64,000 nt of DNA from Plectosphaerella cucumerina (GCA_020746995.1 JAGPXD010000001.1:2790001-2854000); one strand, 5' to 3'; counted from the stretch's first letter, positions 23,561 to 36,342 are shown. The notes: generated by a model from the letters alone, not told the origin. Made by a program: numbers and translations.

Positions 23561-25989
23561 ATGAACACGCCGACATCCCAGACCGCTGCCAAGCCCGGAG
23601 AGTCAGACGTCGACCTCCCTCCCGCACCTCCAAGGCTTTCCGCGAAAAGCAGCGCGCTGGAGAATAACCCAGCCCCGAAGACAAGATGTGGCCCGATTCA
23701 AGCCCAGGAAGAGGACCTACCCTCTCCCATTCACTCGATCCCGGTCTCCGAAGCTGTCGACTCTGTCATCGACCCCTTGTCGCGGGACTCCCCCGTCTCA
23801 TTCAGGGAGAAAGCGCGCAGTCTGGCTGCCCTTGTGTCGAAATTCGAGATCCTGGATGCAGTGAACAATACAGATACGCGACACGGCAGAACAGGACGCC
23901 GGCTGCTTCGAAAGCCGCACTCTCCCAGCCCAGGGCGTGCCGGGAGGAAACGGCCAGAGGAAACACCGACCACGCCACCCCTGGAAGAGAAGGTCGAGGA
24001 TGTCGTTCAAGGAAGCGGAGATGTGTCTCCAGGTCATGACATTGCACCCCAAACGGACTTTCACGACCAAGAAAGCCCAGCAAGGGATAACATCAGTTCG
24101 GCTGGGCAACACCATATCCAAAGATCGACAGAGGGGATCGACCTGGCAGACAGCGTGATGCACATAGCCCACATCGACGCTGCCAAACCCCAAGGTCGCC
24201 TATCTGGAGGTCTCGTGGCAGAGAGGATGATGCTTTTCGAACCTTCAAGAGGTAATGGCACGAAGAAAGGCCCTAGAAAAAATTGCACTGACCACACACA
24301 GACACACCCAACAAGTTCCGGTCGTCCGCTACCTTCCCTCAACTCAAAGACCCATTCGCTCTCCCTATCCAACCTGCCAAGGCTCTCCCCAGATCCAAGA
24401 CATGGAGAAGTGTCCCAGAGAACAGACGACCTCCGACCCAGATTGGAGCCGAAGGTCAAGAACAAGGACTTGGGATTACCATAGTCGAGGCCGAAGTCCA
24501 TCCAGTCCGCAATGCGTACATACCGCGCTCGCTCCCGCACAAAGGGAGATCAAATGTCACGGATCTACGAAGATCATTCGAGGCGGGAGCAAAAGTTCAG
24601 CAAGTAACATCAACCATTGAGGTCGCCGTCGGCCAACCTTCAACTCGCCAACTTGGACCCAACGACGATCAACTCGGCAGTGGTCGCAAGCCCAGGGCAT
24701 CTGGCACTGCCGAGAGTTCCAAGGAATCCAGGCACCGCGCGAAACATTCCGAAAACTCGACGGAACGTGTCAAAAAGGGGCCGAAGTCGCCGCGAGGAAC
24801 ATCTGGAACAACCTCACCCAGGCATGGGAAGAAACAGCCGGGGAGTCGCATATCACGTTCACAGACGACTTTGTCCGCATTTCTCGGCACTAAAAGGGCC
24901 CATGTCGAAGAAACACCCCAGAAGACGAGTCAAGCCGAGTCGCGGCCGAGTGTTGCTGATCTTCGCAGGGTTTTTGATGCCGCCGAGCCCTCGATGCAGG
25001 GTTCTGGTCTTTTCAAGGTGCTGTACAGCCGCCGCCAGACAGCCCCGAACCTTTCCAAGCATCTCGACGGACCATCTGATGTCAAGAAGAGTGAAGGATG
25101 GAGAGTTTTCCGCGACGCATCGGCATCATATGCCCAGAGGTCGAAGAACAAGCTTCAAAAGCGACACAGACCGACCACCGAGAGCGAGGCAGGCATCCAG
25201 AACACTTGGAAGGCCTCGCTGACGTCGAAAATCCATCTTCAAGGGACAGGAAACTCTCTAGCTCCGGGGTTAAGCACTCGAGACTCCCGGCGGCTCGGTT
25301 CCATTCAAGAGGTTGGCAAAACAGACAACCGGGAGGGAAAGACTGACCTGAAGACCAACCACGACGCAGACGACCATAAGGAGCTCAGAACATTCTCTCC
25401 CACCAACTGGACTGTGATTTCACGGGCGAGGAGAAGTACCTATGACGGGGCTGCTGAGGAATCTAAGCAGACAAAGGTGGACAACTCGGCGCCTGACAGA
25501 CGAATGCTCTCCCGCAGCCTGAAGGAGCGAGCAGGCGCCTGGCTCACTTCCCGGAAATCGTCACGCAAGTCCTCAAACATGTCGACATCGACTGAAACCG
25601 AGCCAACCTCAACTTCCGTACAGAGACACCCATGGTCCAGCCTGAACCTGGATGGCTGCTTCGACACGCCGCCAAATGGCAAAGCCCCTAGGGAGCCTCC
25701 CAAGTTGAAGAACCCCGTCATCTCGCGGGTCAGGGCTCTTCAACGTGTCTTCCAGACAAGCCAAACGCAAGCGACTCCTACGCCTTGTAGCCAGGGACCC
25801 GAATGCGGGAGGTCGTCTCCCGGCGAGGAGGTACTGATCGCTCACGCAACCTGTCGGATGCACCATCCAAGACCCACGCGGCCTATTCGCTTGTCGAGCA
25901 TGAAGCGGATCGTGAGCCTGCGCAAGAGCAAAGACGCATCGGAGCCGACGCCAACAGAGGTGGAACCTGCGACGGTGACCAGGACATGA
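23561..25989 (+). CDS. Large disordered protein of unknown function
   Basis: Exons 23561-24251 and 24302-25989 are joined by a 50-nt intron (GTAATG donor, CTGAC branch, CAG acceptor), giving 792 residues. The splice is needed: three shorter frames merge into one open frame across 24302-25989. Composition is Ser/Arg/Lys/Pro/Thr-rich and mostly disordered. Short structured-looking segments include SFREKARSLAALVSKFEILD (about residues 87-106), SVADLRRVFDAAEP and SRSLKERAGAWLTSRKSSRK. I recognise no domain. Such proteins are often fungal-specific regulators or cytoskeletal/nuclear scaffolds, but nothing here shows it. Confidence 0.72.
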
Positions 25990-26189
25990 GAAGGACGGAG
26001 AAAGAGTATCATATGGGAATGGAACGCGGGGCTGGGCTCTGACGCTAGAGAGCATGTATTCTATTTGCATACAAGCACACACAAGACAAGGCATGGCTAT
26101 GTATAATGCTCCCAATGAACACGCACCTGTGCCGAGATGCGCCATGCGAGCTTGAATCATCACGTCGTTAGATTCTTTCGCTCCTACTT

Positions 26190-28007
26190 CTACGCCGTCA
26201 GGCCCATGCCGCGGGCAATTTTACGTGCCAGCGCCTTCTTGAGGTACCACTCTCGGGCAAGGGCGCGGGTCGTCTTAGCAAAGACAGGCGCGGAGATGCG
26301 GCCCCGCTCGACGGCGCGGCCAAGAACGAAGATTGCGTCGCCCATGGCGCGCTCCTCGGCGACGAGGGCGTAGAGCTGGTTGGCGACGACGGTGGGCGCG
26401 ACGAGGAGCTCGTCGACATCCGGGGCGGTCTGGCGGCGGGAACCCTCGATGACGGCGTCGGCCTTGCGGAGGGCGTCGTGGAGGATACCCGCGTTGGAGG
26501 CGAGAAGGGCTGAGGTCTGGGCGAGGCCGGCCATCTCGGACTGGAGGGCGGCGGAGGCGTTGGCCATTGCGTTGCGCTGGGCGCGGAGGCCGGCGAGGCT
26601 GGACTCGTTTTGCTCGCGGGAGCGCTGGCGGTGGGCGTACAGGGTCTGGGCGAGCTGGCGGAGGAGCATGTCTTTCTCTGGGTTGGGGGGGATAGGGGGC
26701 GCGGGGAGGTTGGTGGTGGGTAGGTCGAGAGTTAGGGGCTCGTCGAGGAGGTTCGGCGGCGGAGGGGTCTTGGGGCGGGGAGCTGGGGGTTGAGGTTGGT
26801 GTTGTGGGTGGTGTTGTTGCTGGTATGGGGGTTGTTGGTGCTGCTGAGGCGGCGGCTGCCAGCCTGGAGGAGGTCCGGAAGCACGTCGGGGATCGTAGGA
26901 GGATGGTGCCGGGGGCGAGGGGTGGGCCGCCTGCGGGTGCTGTCGCTGGAGGAAGTTGTTGACGTGTGATGAGGGCCCAGGGGGACCCGGGTGGAAAGGT
27001 GGAGGGGGCGACTGCTGGTGTTGTTGGTATGGCTGAGGAGGTTGCTGCTGTTGATGCTGCTGGTGAGGCAGGGGCGGGGCCGAATCGTAGCGCGAGGGAG
27101 GAGCCTGGGTGTGAGGTCTTGCGGGAACTGGGGGCCCGGAGTGGTGACCTGGAGGAGGAGGCGGGCGCGGGGGCGCGCCTGAGGGGTCATGGTAAGACGG
27201 CGATGGTGTATGCGCTGGAGGATGCGCCGTCGGCTTCGGTGGTGGTGGAGGGGGCCCGGGCTGAAGCGGTGTCGGGGATTGAGCGGCAAGTTCCCGAGGC
27301 GGAGGCGGCAGCGGGGGAGGGGTTTGGACGTGCTGCGGCGTTGAGGGCGCCGGCGAGGAGGCCTGCTGCTGCGGTCTGGCGATGACTGGGGGTTCCTTGG
27401 CGAAGACGTCGCGGAGGATGGCGAGGAAGTCGAGGATGGTGGATTTCTGCGGCAGGTCTCGTCAGTGCGCTGATGCCATGGACATCAGGGTAGGTCCGCG
27501 ACTTACATCCCAGAACGTGGGCCAGCCGGCTAGGTAGGGGTGGTAGACCTGACCCTGAGGGTCGACGTGCTGGCCAGGGCGCACCATCATGGACTCGGTG
27601 GGCGTCACATAGACGAGCGGAGGCTCGCGCGGGTAGGAGTATGGGAGGCGCACGGAGATGGGGAAGCGGTAGGTGTTGCCCCTAAAGACGACGGGAAGCG
27701 TCCCCGTCAGGTGGACGAGGAGGGCGGACGTTCCATTCTCGAACGCTGTAGGGGAAGTTTGCGGTTAGCGAATGTCCCTTGGGGGGGGGGGGTCTTGGGG
27801 ACATGGCATACTGTGGACGTCGGTGCGCGGGGCGAGAGAGGGGTATTGGGCGAGTGCTTGTGCGACGTCGCCGTAGGCTCTGTTGACGTCGCGGTATTCC
27901 TGGAAAACGTGTGTTAGACTGTGTTGAAGATTCAGGGACAGAACAGGGCGTACGCTGGTGAGGACGCTGTAGAGCCAGTTGAGCACGTGCTGCGGCACGG
28001 GGGGCAT
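26190..28007 (-). CDS. VPS23: ESCRT-I subunit Vps23 (TSG101)
   Basis: Exons 27954-28007, 27812-27899, 27507-27745 and 26190-27446 encode 545 residues. Residues about 1-150 are a UEV (ubiquitin E2 variant) domain, with YRDVNRAYGDV, VVFRGNTYRFPISVRLPYSYP and VDPQGQVYHPYLAGW. It binds ubiquitinated cargo but lacks a catalytic Cys. A long Pro/Gln-rich linker (about 150-370) follows, then a coiled coil (MLLRQLAQTLYAHRQRSREQ) and the C-terminal steadiness box (VVANQLYALVAEERAMGDAI, ending MGLTA), which anchors the core complex. It sorts cargo into multivesicular bodies at endosomes. Intron 2 contains a run of 12 G (27781-27792). Confidence 0.93.
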
Positions 28008-29368
28008 GGTGATGGCGGGGGAGGGGAGGGAGGTGGGCGAGGAGAGCCTATGCGCGCATTGTCGTCGGGTCGGCGGATGGAGGGGAAATGCTCCTGTGCT
28101 TCGTCTCGAGGGAGCGGAAGTGGCCGAAGTGGCAATGGTGGTCGGTCGTGCTTGGGGAACGTCGTGATGTCGCGGGGTGAGGTTGGTGGTCGAGGCTGGG
28201 GTGAACTTGAAGTTGGCAGGTGGTGGTGCCCAACGGTCGCCAATCAGGGCAGCTGGAGCTTGGAGCTCCCAGTGTGGCTCTGCCAGTGATGCTCTGTCGG
28301 GTGTGACAGCACGAATGTCACTGGACCTGTGGTCCATGCAGGTGGGTCTGGCTGTCCTCAGCTGGATCTCAGTATCAGCTCGAACAACCTGGAATGCTTG
28401 GATTCGTTTGTCTTACACCCCAATTCCGATGAGCTGCATTTGTCGGCTGCCTTCATTTTGGCTATCGCATCTCTTCACAGTCATCCCATCTGCTGAAATC
28501 ACCTTTGCATCGACTTCAACACAGAGGACAGGCTCTACCCCGATAACCATGACATGCATCGCTATACCCGTCAATCCCCGTACCCCAACATGCATCAAAC
28601 CAGACCGGAGCCGGGCGGATGGGAAGATCCTTGTCAACAACAGCACCAACTCCGAGGAGCTCAGGCCCCCCCGAAACACCCGAAACGCCGCCGGGGTCGG
28701 ACGTCGAATGCCGCCTAGATCGATCCCAAGCCTGTCTTGCCGGCGTTAATCGCGCCATATTTCTCAGCAACTTTTCACAGAGTCATCCATCCGAGTCTTC
28801 TTCCTCATCATCCCGTCTCTTGCAATCGCCACCCGAGGATTGTTCACTCTTCTCGGCTGCCCAGTCGGTCTTATAAATTGCTTCGGCAACCTGCATTGAG
28901 CTGTCGTTTGACTGCTTCAGTCACTGAACTTGCTCTCGCAGTCTTTCGAATCGCCGCAACTTCTCTCTTCTTAGCCCCTGCAACTCCTTCAACCCCGGCG
29001 TTGATCATCAGACCACCCCGGATTCTCAAAACCGCGCAACTTCTCTCCCCCGTCTGGAAGACCAAACTCTGCAAACTTGAAGCTCACAACATCGACTGCC
29101 ATATCCTTGGCATTCGCTCACCGTCGGCTTCCTGCTTCCTTCCCTTTCGCAAACAAAAACAACACCTCCTGCGCCAACCCGCAGTCCCGCATGCCGACCC
29201 ATCCCAGGTGATTCGCACGGCTGAGGAGTATTCCAGGCACATCTGGATACTCCTTGCGTCAGGAATTTATTTTCTAAAAACCCAAACACTCAACCCTTCC
29301 GCCCTCCGGCTCATCCTCTCAACTCACTTGAGCCTGACCACCCCCGAGTCTTGCCGTCCACCGCCAGC
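28008..29368. promoter_or_regulatory. Divergent upstream region of VPS23 and the IDO gene
   Basis: 1.36 kb between two divergent starts. I see no gene. The part next to the IDO gene is CT/CA-rich like a leader; no defined element could be identified. Confidence 0.45.
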
Positions 29369-30889
29369 ATGATCCCCCCGATCCCTGACCTGGCCGACTA
29401 CGGCATCTCGCCCACCCATGGCTTCCTGCCCGACGTGCTGCCCCTGGCGCGCCTTCCGGACCCCTACTACAACAAGTGGGAAGCCATCGCCGCCAACCTC
29501 CAGGCACTGGTGCTGAGCAGGCGCCTCCGCGGTGTTGTCGACCGCCTGCCCGTCCTCTCCACCGTCGGCCTCGAGCATGAAGCCGAGTGGCGCCGCGCGT
29601 ACTCGCTACTTTGCTTCATGGCTCATGGCTACATTTGGGGCGGCGACCAGCCCTGCGAGACTCTGCCGCCGCCCATCACTGTGCCCCTGCTGGCCGTGAG
29701 TGAGCGCCTCGAGCTGCCTCCCGTTGCCACCTACGCCGCCGTGTGTCTGTGGAACTTCAAGCCGCTCTTCGTCGATGAGGGCATCGAGAGCCTCGAAAAC
29801 CTGGCCACTCTCAACACCTTCACCGGGTCGATCGACGAGTCGTGGTTCTATCTTGTCTCCGTCGCCATCGAGGCCACCGGCGGGCCCATCATCCCCCTGA
29901 TGCTGGACGCCATGGCCGCCGCCCGCGAAGATGACGCTGACACTGTCACCCGCCGCCTACGCGCCTTCGCTGAGCGTCTGACCGACCTCACGACAATCCT
30001 GCAGCGCATGCACGAGAGCTGTGACCCTCTCATCTTCTACAACCGCATCCGCCCCTTCCTCGCAGGCAGCAAGAACATGGCTGAGGCCGGTCTTCCCAAC
30101 GGCGTCAACTACGACAACGGCTCCGGTGTTCCCGACTACCGCCTCTACAGCGGCGGCAGCAACGCCCAGAGCAGCTTGATCCAGTTCTTCGACATCGCCC
30201 TCGGCATCGAGCACCGCCCCACGGGCGAGAAGCGGGACTCCGCCGCCGCCTCCGAGTCGGAGCGCGAAGGCAAGCCCCGCCACCACCCGGCTCCTCAGCA
30301 CAACTTCATCATGGACATGCGCCGCTACATGCCTGGCCCGCACGCGCGCTTCCTCGGCGACGTGGGTGCCGTCGCCAACATCCGCGCCTTTGTCGAGGCC
30401 CGTCCCCGCAACCAGCAGCTGCGCCTCGCCTACGACGCTTGCCTGGCTATGCTCAGCGCCTTCCGCGACAAGCACATCGCCATCGTCACGCGCTACATCG
30501 TCGTTCCCTCGCGAGAGGTCCGCGCCCGCAGCCGCTCCAGGAGCCCCGAGGCCACCCGTCGCCGCCTCAACATCGCCTCGGCCTCGCGTCAGGGCGGCGG
30601 CGGTCCCGGCGAACCCGGCGCCGTCGGCGGCACGGGCAAGAAGCTCAAGGGCACCGGCGGCACGGCTCTCATCCCGTTTCTCAAACAGGCGCGCGATGAG
30701 ACGGGTGAGCCGGCTGTCGAGGAGTGGACGCGCCGCTTCATGCGCCGCACCAACAAGGCCGAGGGGAGCGGTGACTTCTTCCTGGGCAAGCCGGACCCGG
30801 CGGCGACGGTCACCGAAGAGGTCGAGGTTAATGGCCTCGCCTGGGCGTGGACGGTCGATGACGAGGTCGGCGGCATCTGTAGCTACTAG
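29369..30889 (+). CDS. BNA2: Indoleamine 2,3-dioxygenase (Bna2/IDO)
   Basis: A single intronless frame of 506 residues. It is a haem dioxygenase that opens the indole ring of tryptophan to N-formylkynurenine, the first step of the kynurenine route to NAD. The proximal haem ligand is His369 in DKHIAIVTRYIVVPS. Other family blocks are FIMDMRRYMPGPHARFL, LAYDACLAMLSAFR and GTGGTALIPFLKQARDET. An Arg/Ser-rich insert (RSRSRSPE) and a Gly-rich loop separate the last two blocks. I start at the ATG at 29369 (MIPPIPDLADYGIS); the frame extends 18 nt upstream only with a TTG. Fungi often carry several IDO paralogues, so which clade this belongs to is open. Confidence 0.93.
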   Translation: MIPPIPDLADYGISPTHGFLPDVLPLARLPDPYYNKWEAIAANLQALVLSRRLRGVVDRLPVLSTVGLEHEAEWRRAYSLLCFMAHGYIWGGDQPCETLPPPITVPLLAVSERLELPPVATYAAVCLWNFKPLFVDEGIESLENLATLNTFTGSIDESWFYLVSVAIEATGGPIIPLMLDAMAAAREDDADTVTRRLRAFAERLTDLTTILQRMHESCDPLIFYNRIRPFLAGSKNMAEAGLPNGVNYDNGSGVPDYRLYSGGSNAQSSLIQFFDIALGIEHRPTGEKRDSAAASESEREGKPRHHPAPQHNFIMDMRRYMPGPHARFLGDVGAVANIRAFVEARPRNQQLRLAYDACLAMLSAFRDKHIAIVTRYIVVPSREVRARSRSRSPEATRRRLNIASASRQGGGGPGEPGAVGGTGKKLKGTGGTALIPFLKQARDETGEPAVEEWTRRFMRRTNKAEGSGDFFLGKPDPAATVTEEVEVNGLAWAWTVDDEVGGICSY

Positions 30890-31569
30890 CTAGGCGGGGC
30901 CACAGCCTCAGGAGGTGCCATGGCTGATTTCGCGACGTGGCTTGCGCTGAAATAGGGCAGGAGAGTGCCGAATTGCATAGAAAACGTGCTTCCTTGCGTC
31001 GTATTAGTTTTCGCCTCTTGCCGCGCCAGTGAAGTAGACTTTCAAGTTCAAGTCGTCGAATTGAAGACAGCAGAAGCTCCGTGAAGTGAATTGCTAAATG
31101 GACACGTGACATCGCGACGCTCGCACCCCTGAGCAAACCCCCTGCAGCACGCCAGACCCATCCGGGCCTAGCGTCCTTCCCGATTACCTCAGCTTTCCCG
31201 GCCTTCGAGCTCCTGCTTCCCGCCGCCCTCCGTTGCCTTTCGTCGCGAGGCTCAGAAAATCCCATCCAACGCGGGTTGGACCTTTGTCTCGCATCTTCCA
31301 CCACCCAACCCACCCGACGACTTGCTACACCCCGCCCACTTGCGCCCATCCCACGACCTCTCGACGGAAATCCTGTTACCGAAGGTTTCCTGTGCATGAG
31401 GAAGTGCGCGTTCTGAGGGCAGCTGGTTGCCAATCTGGTGATTACCCATCGCCGCGGTTGCCTGCCTTTCATCGCCACGATCGCCCTCTCTCGCGGCGGC
31501 GCATTCTCGACATCGACCCCTTCCCGCAGCATCTCGACGTTTGGCCCCGCGTAGCCGACGACTGCAATC
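30890..31569. other. Intergenic between IDO gene and RPB2
   Basis: 3' UTR and RPB2 promoter/leader. No other feature seen. Confidence 0.5.
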
Positions 31570-34500
31570 ATGGCGGACTACGGCGACGAATACGACTACG
31601 ACTACGAGGAGGAGGATAACAGCATCACTCCCGAGGACTGTTGGACCGTCATCTCCTCCTTCTTCGACTCAAAGGGCCTCGTGTCCCAGCAAGTCGACTC
31701 CTTTGACGAATTCACCACCTCGACCATCCAGGAACTCATCGATGAGTACTCGCAAATCACCCTCGACCAGCCGAACCCCCCCTCCGACGATGGCCGGACA
31801 GTCGCGCTCCGCCGGTACGAAGTCAAGTTCGGCACCGTCATGGTCTCCCGCCCTTCCATCACCGAAGCCGACGGAAAGGTCTCGACGCTCCTTCCTTACG
31901 AATGCCGCGATCGAAACCTCACCTACGCCAGTCCGCTCTACGTCCGCATCACCAAGAAGGTCTCCATCGCCGTCGAGAACGAGATTCCCCTGAACGAGCT
32001 CGACGACGACCAGCAGCAGGAGATGGCCGAGACTGGCGAGCATCCTACCAAGCTCGAGTGGGAAGAGGAGGAGCACGAGATCGAGACGGGCGATAAGGAC
32101 AAGCCTGACGACATGCGCGACATGATCTTCATCGGCCGCCTCCCCATCATGGTCAAGTCCAAGATCTGCCACCTCAGCCGCGAGAGCGAGAACGACCTCT
32201 TCATGCTCAACGAGTGCCCCTACGACCAGGGTGGTTACTTTGTCATCAACGGCAGCGAGAAGGTTCTCATCGCCCAGGAGCGCTCGGCCGCCAACATTGT
32301 GCAGGTCTTCAAGAAGGCCCAGCCCAGCCCCTACACGTACACGGCCGAGATCCGCAGTGCCCTGGAAAAGGGATCGCGCCTCATCTCCAGCCTGATGCTC
32401 AAGCTGCACGCCAAGGGCTCCGTCGGCCGGAACGGCGTCGGCCAGGCCATCCACTGCACGCTGCCCTACGTCAAGGTGGACACGCCCGTTGGTATCGTCT
32501 TCCGCGCGCTCGGCATCGTGTCTGATGAGGACATTCTCAACCACATTTGCTACGACCGCAACGACACTCAGATGCTGGAGATGCTGAGACCCGTTATTGA
32601 GGAGGCCTTCATTGTCCAGGACCGCAACGTCGCCCTTGACTGGATCGGCAAGCGTGGAAGCAACCATACCATGACCCGCGAAAAGCGTATAAGGAGCGCC
32701 AAGGACATCTTGCAGAAGGAGACGCTGCCCCATATCTCTCAGAGTGAGGGCAGTGAAACCCGCAAGGCCTTCTTCCTGGGATACATGGTGCACAAGCTGC
32801 TGCAGTGCGCCCTCGGTCGTCGCGACATCGACGATCGCGACCACTTCGGCAAGAAGCGCCTGGACCTGGCAGGTCCCCTGCTGGCGAAGCTCTTCCGCAA
32901 CATCGTCCGTCGCATGAACCAGGAGCTGTCGGGCCACCTGAAGCGCTGTGTCGAGTCGAACCGGCAGTTCAGCCTGACGCTGGGCGTCAAGCCCCAGACG
33001 CTGTCCAACGGTCTCAAGTACTCGCTGGCCACGGGCAACTGGGGCGACCAGAAGAAGGCCGCGAGCGCCACCGCCGGTGTCTCCCAGGTGCTCAACAGAT
33101 ACACCTTCGCCTCGACGCTGTCGCACTTGCGCCGCACCAACACCCCCATCGGCCGAGACGGAAAGCTCGCCAAGCCCCGTCAGCTGCACAACACGCATTG
33201 GGGTCTCGTGTGTCCCGCCGAGACGCCCGAGGGTCAGGCTTGTGGTCTCGTCAAGAACCTCTCCCTCATGTGCTACGTCAGTGTGGGCACACCCGCCGAG
33301 CCCATCATCGACTACATGATTCAACGAGGCATGGAAGTGCTCGAGGAGTACGAGCCGCTCCGATACCCCAACGCCACAAAGGTCTTCCTGAACGGCGTGT
33401 GGGTTGGTGTGCACCAAGACCCGAGGACCCTCGTCCCGGATGTCCAGGGCACGCGCCGTCGCAACGTTATTTCTCACGAGGTGTCGCTTGTCCGCGATAT
33501 CCGCGATCGTGAGTTCAAGATATTTTCCGATGCCGGCCGTGTGATGAGACCAGTCTTTGTTGTGGAGCAGAGCACCACGGGCACCGTCGAGCAGGGCCAT
33601 CTTGTCCTGCAGAAGGCCCTGGTCAACGAGATGCGCGAGCAGCAGGAGGTGCCCCCGGACAACCCCGAGGACAAGATCACCTGGCAGACGCTGGCCCACA
33701 GCGGTGTTATCGAGTACCTCGACGCCGAGGAGGAGGAGACGTCCATGATCTGCATGACGCCCGAGGATCTGGAGCTGTTCCGCAACCAGAAGGCCGGTTA
33801 CGAGTACCCCGACGATGTCGCAGAGGGCCCCAACAGGCGTCTGCGGACCAAGATTGCCAAGACGACGCACATGTACACGCATTGCGAGATTCACCCGAGC
33901 ATGCTCCTCGGTATTTGCGCAAGCATCATTCCCTTCCCCGATCACAACCAAGTAAGTGTACATCTGGTACCCCTGAGCGTTCATTTGCTAACACGCCGCA
34001 GTCTCCCCGTAACACCTACCAGTCCGCAATGGGCAAGCAGGCCATGGGTTTCTTCCTCACCAACTACTCGCGCAGGATGGACACCATGGCCAACATCCTG
34101 TATTACCCCCAGAAGCCGCTTGCGACGACGCGGTCGATGGAGTTCCTCAAGTTCCGCGAGCTGCCTGCTGGCCAGAACGCCATCGTCGCGATTGCCTGTT
34201 ACTCGGGCTACAATCAGGAGGATTCCGTCATTATGAATCAGAGCTCCATTGATCGTGGCCTCTTCCGGAGTCTCTTCTTCCGGTCCTACACGGACTGCGA
34301 GAAGAGGGTGGGCATCAACCTGGTGGAGCAGTTTGAGAAGCCGTTCCGGTCCGACACGCTTCGGCTCAAGCACGGCACGTACGACAAGCTCGACGACGAC
34401 GGCATCGTCGCGCCCGGCGTCCGTGTGTCGGGCGAGGACATCATCATCGGCAAGACGTCGCCGATCAACCCGGACAACCAGGAGTTGGGCCAGCGGACGA

Positions 34501-35442
34501 CGCAGCACGTCAAGCGAGATGCCTCGACACCGCTGCGTAGCACAGAGAACGGAATTATCGACTCCGTGGTCCTGACCACCAACCAGGACGGCCTGCGCTA
34601 CGTCAAGGTGCGCGTCCGCACAACCAAGATTCCCCAAATTGGCGACAAATTCGCCTCCCGCCACGGTCAGAAGGGTACCATCGGTCTCACGTACCGGCAG
34701 GAGGACATGCCCTTCTCGGCCGAGGGCATCGTGCCCGACATTGTCATCAACCCCCACGCCATTCCCTCTCGCATGACTATCGCGCATTTGATTGAGTGTC
34801 TTCTAAGCAAGGTGTCCACGCTCAAGGGCATGGAGGGCGATGCCACGCCGTTCACCGACGTCACCGTCGACTCGGTCTCCCAGCTGCTCCGCGACCAGGG
34901 CTACCAGTCGCGCGGCTTCGAGATCATGTACAACGGCCACACGGGCAAGAAGCTGCGGGCGCAGGTCTTCTTCGGCCCGACGTACTACCAGCGTCTGCGC
35001 CACATGGTGGACGACAAGATCCACGCGCGTGCGCGTGGTCCCGTCCAGATCATGACGCGCCAGCCCGTCGAGGGTCGTGCGCGTGATGGTGGTCTCCGAT
35101 TCGGAGAGATGGAGCGTGACTGTATGATTGCTCACGGCGCGGCCTCGTTCTTGAAGGAGCGTCTGTTTGAGGTCTCGGACGCCTTCCGTGTTCACGTTTG
35201 CGAGATCTGTGGTCTGATGACCCCCATTGCGTAAGTCTTGCTCACTTTTCGGGGATGAACACAGCTAACATGTTTCTAGGAACCTCTCCAAGCAGTCGTT
35301 CGAGTGCCGCCCCTGCAAGAACAAGACCAAGATTGCGCAGATCCACATCCCGTACGCGGCCAAGCTGCTGTTCCAGGAGCTGCAGTCGATGAACATTGCG
35401 GCGCGCATGTTCACCGACCGGTCGGGCGTATCGATCCGCTGA
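31570..35442 (+). CDS. RPB2: RNA polymerase II second-largest subunit Rpb2
   Basis: Exons 31570-33951, 34002-35230 and 35280-35442 encode 1257 residues, the normal length. Rpb2 forms one side of the active cleft in the nucleus. Visible landmarks are the acidic N-terminus, the lobe/protrusion region, the fork region (GLVCPAETPEGQACGLVKNL), the hybrid-binding and active-site residues (SGYNQEDSVIMNQSS, GDKFASRHGQKGTIGLTY), and the C-terminal anchor with a four-Cys zinc site (CEICG and CRPCKN). Both introns are 49-50 nt and lie in the 3' half, at positions that keep conserved blocks intact. It is a standard phylogenetic marker and should identify the species group quickly. Confidence 0.98.
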
Positions 35443-36002
35443 GGCGGGACGGAGACTCTAGGAGAGAAGAGGGACGAACGGTATTTTTGCTTTTGCATGG
35501 AAACAGGCGTCACGGAGCCGCGGAAAGAAAGGGGAGGTGTTCGCGATGATGTCGACGGAAACAGGAAAACACCCGACGGAAACGCACACCAACCCCGGCC
35601 GCCAAAAGAGGGGAGAGAGATGAGATTCAAGGAAAGATTGAGAGATCGACCGGGAGGGGGGGGAAGGGCCTTTCTGTTGCTGTAGAGAACGATATTCCCG
35701 TGTATATCAGATTACTGCTTCTTAATCGAGACGGATTCGGTCTCAATGGATGCCCGGAGCTGCCATGTGCTCTTGCTTGGGTGGGAGGGAGCTGCCTCCA
35801 TAGGTATCTACAGATTTGCCCACGCGTTATATTAGGAGCAAATCGAGGCTGCGCTCGCGATGTCTCGCATCGGCATGCTCGGCGGTGGAGTGGAGTGTTG
35901 CGTGCCTACGAGGCAGACACTGCTGGGGAGCGAATCCCCGACGCGCCGTCCTCCTTCTCAGGGCAGCCGTCATGAAGTCTATGCCATCTTTCCCTTGCCG
36001 CC
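35443..36002. other. 3' flanks of convergent RPB2 and PET117
   Basis: No gene seen; purine-rich 3' UTR of RPB2 and 3' flank of PET117. Confidence 0.5.
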
Positions 36003-36342
36003 CTATCTGCCCGCCGACCCTGACCCTTTCGGTTTTTCTGGTAGCGCATCCAGCACAGAGGTCCTGACTGTCTGCTCCTTCTTGTACTCTTCCTCGAGGG
36101 CCTTTTGCAGGTCAAAATCGAGCTGGCGCTCGCGCTTGATGCGCTGCTGCTCCATGTCGCGGACTACACCTTCGTGCATAGACTGGGAGTGGGACTTTTG
36201 TTAGCGGAGAGTTGGGTGGTCGAGGAGAGAAACGGGTGGTGCTTGCCGCCTTTTCCATGCGTTGCTGGAAGTGGACGATGACGACGGTGCTGGCGGCGAA
36301 GAGGCTGGTGCCGAGGAGGGTGAGTTTTGAGGCGCGGGACAT
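36003..36342 (-). CDS. PET117: Cytochrome c oxidase assembly factor Pet117
   Basis: Exons 36247-36342 and 36003-36182 encode 91 residues. The N-terminus MSRASKLTLLGTSLFAAS with a single membrane helix, then the charged block MHEGVVRDMEQQRIKRERQ and LDFDLQKALEEEYKKEQTV, match Pet117, a mitochondrial inner-membrane factor coupling haem A synthesis to Cox15 oligomerisation. The intron (36183-36246) has a GC donor (GCG|GCAAGC) with a GCTAAC branch and CAG acceptor. I found no GT donor that restores the conserved frame. The Pro/Lys/Gly-rich tail is variable. Confidence 0.85.

Noticed and set aside
31669..33984. 771-codon frame antisense to RPB2
   Set aside because: Typical antisense shadow in high-GC3 coding sequence; Val/Leu/Asp-rich, no domain and no splice logic.
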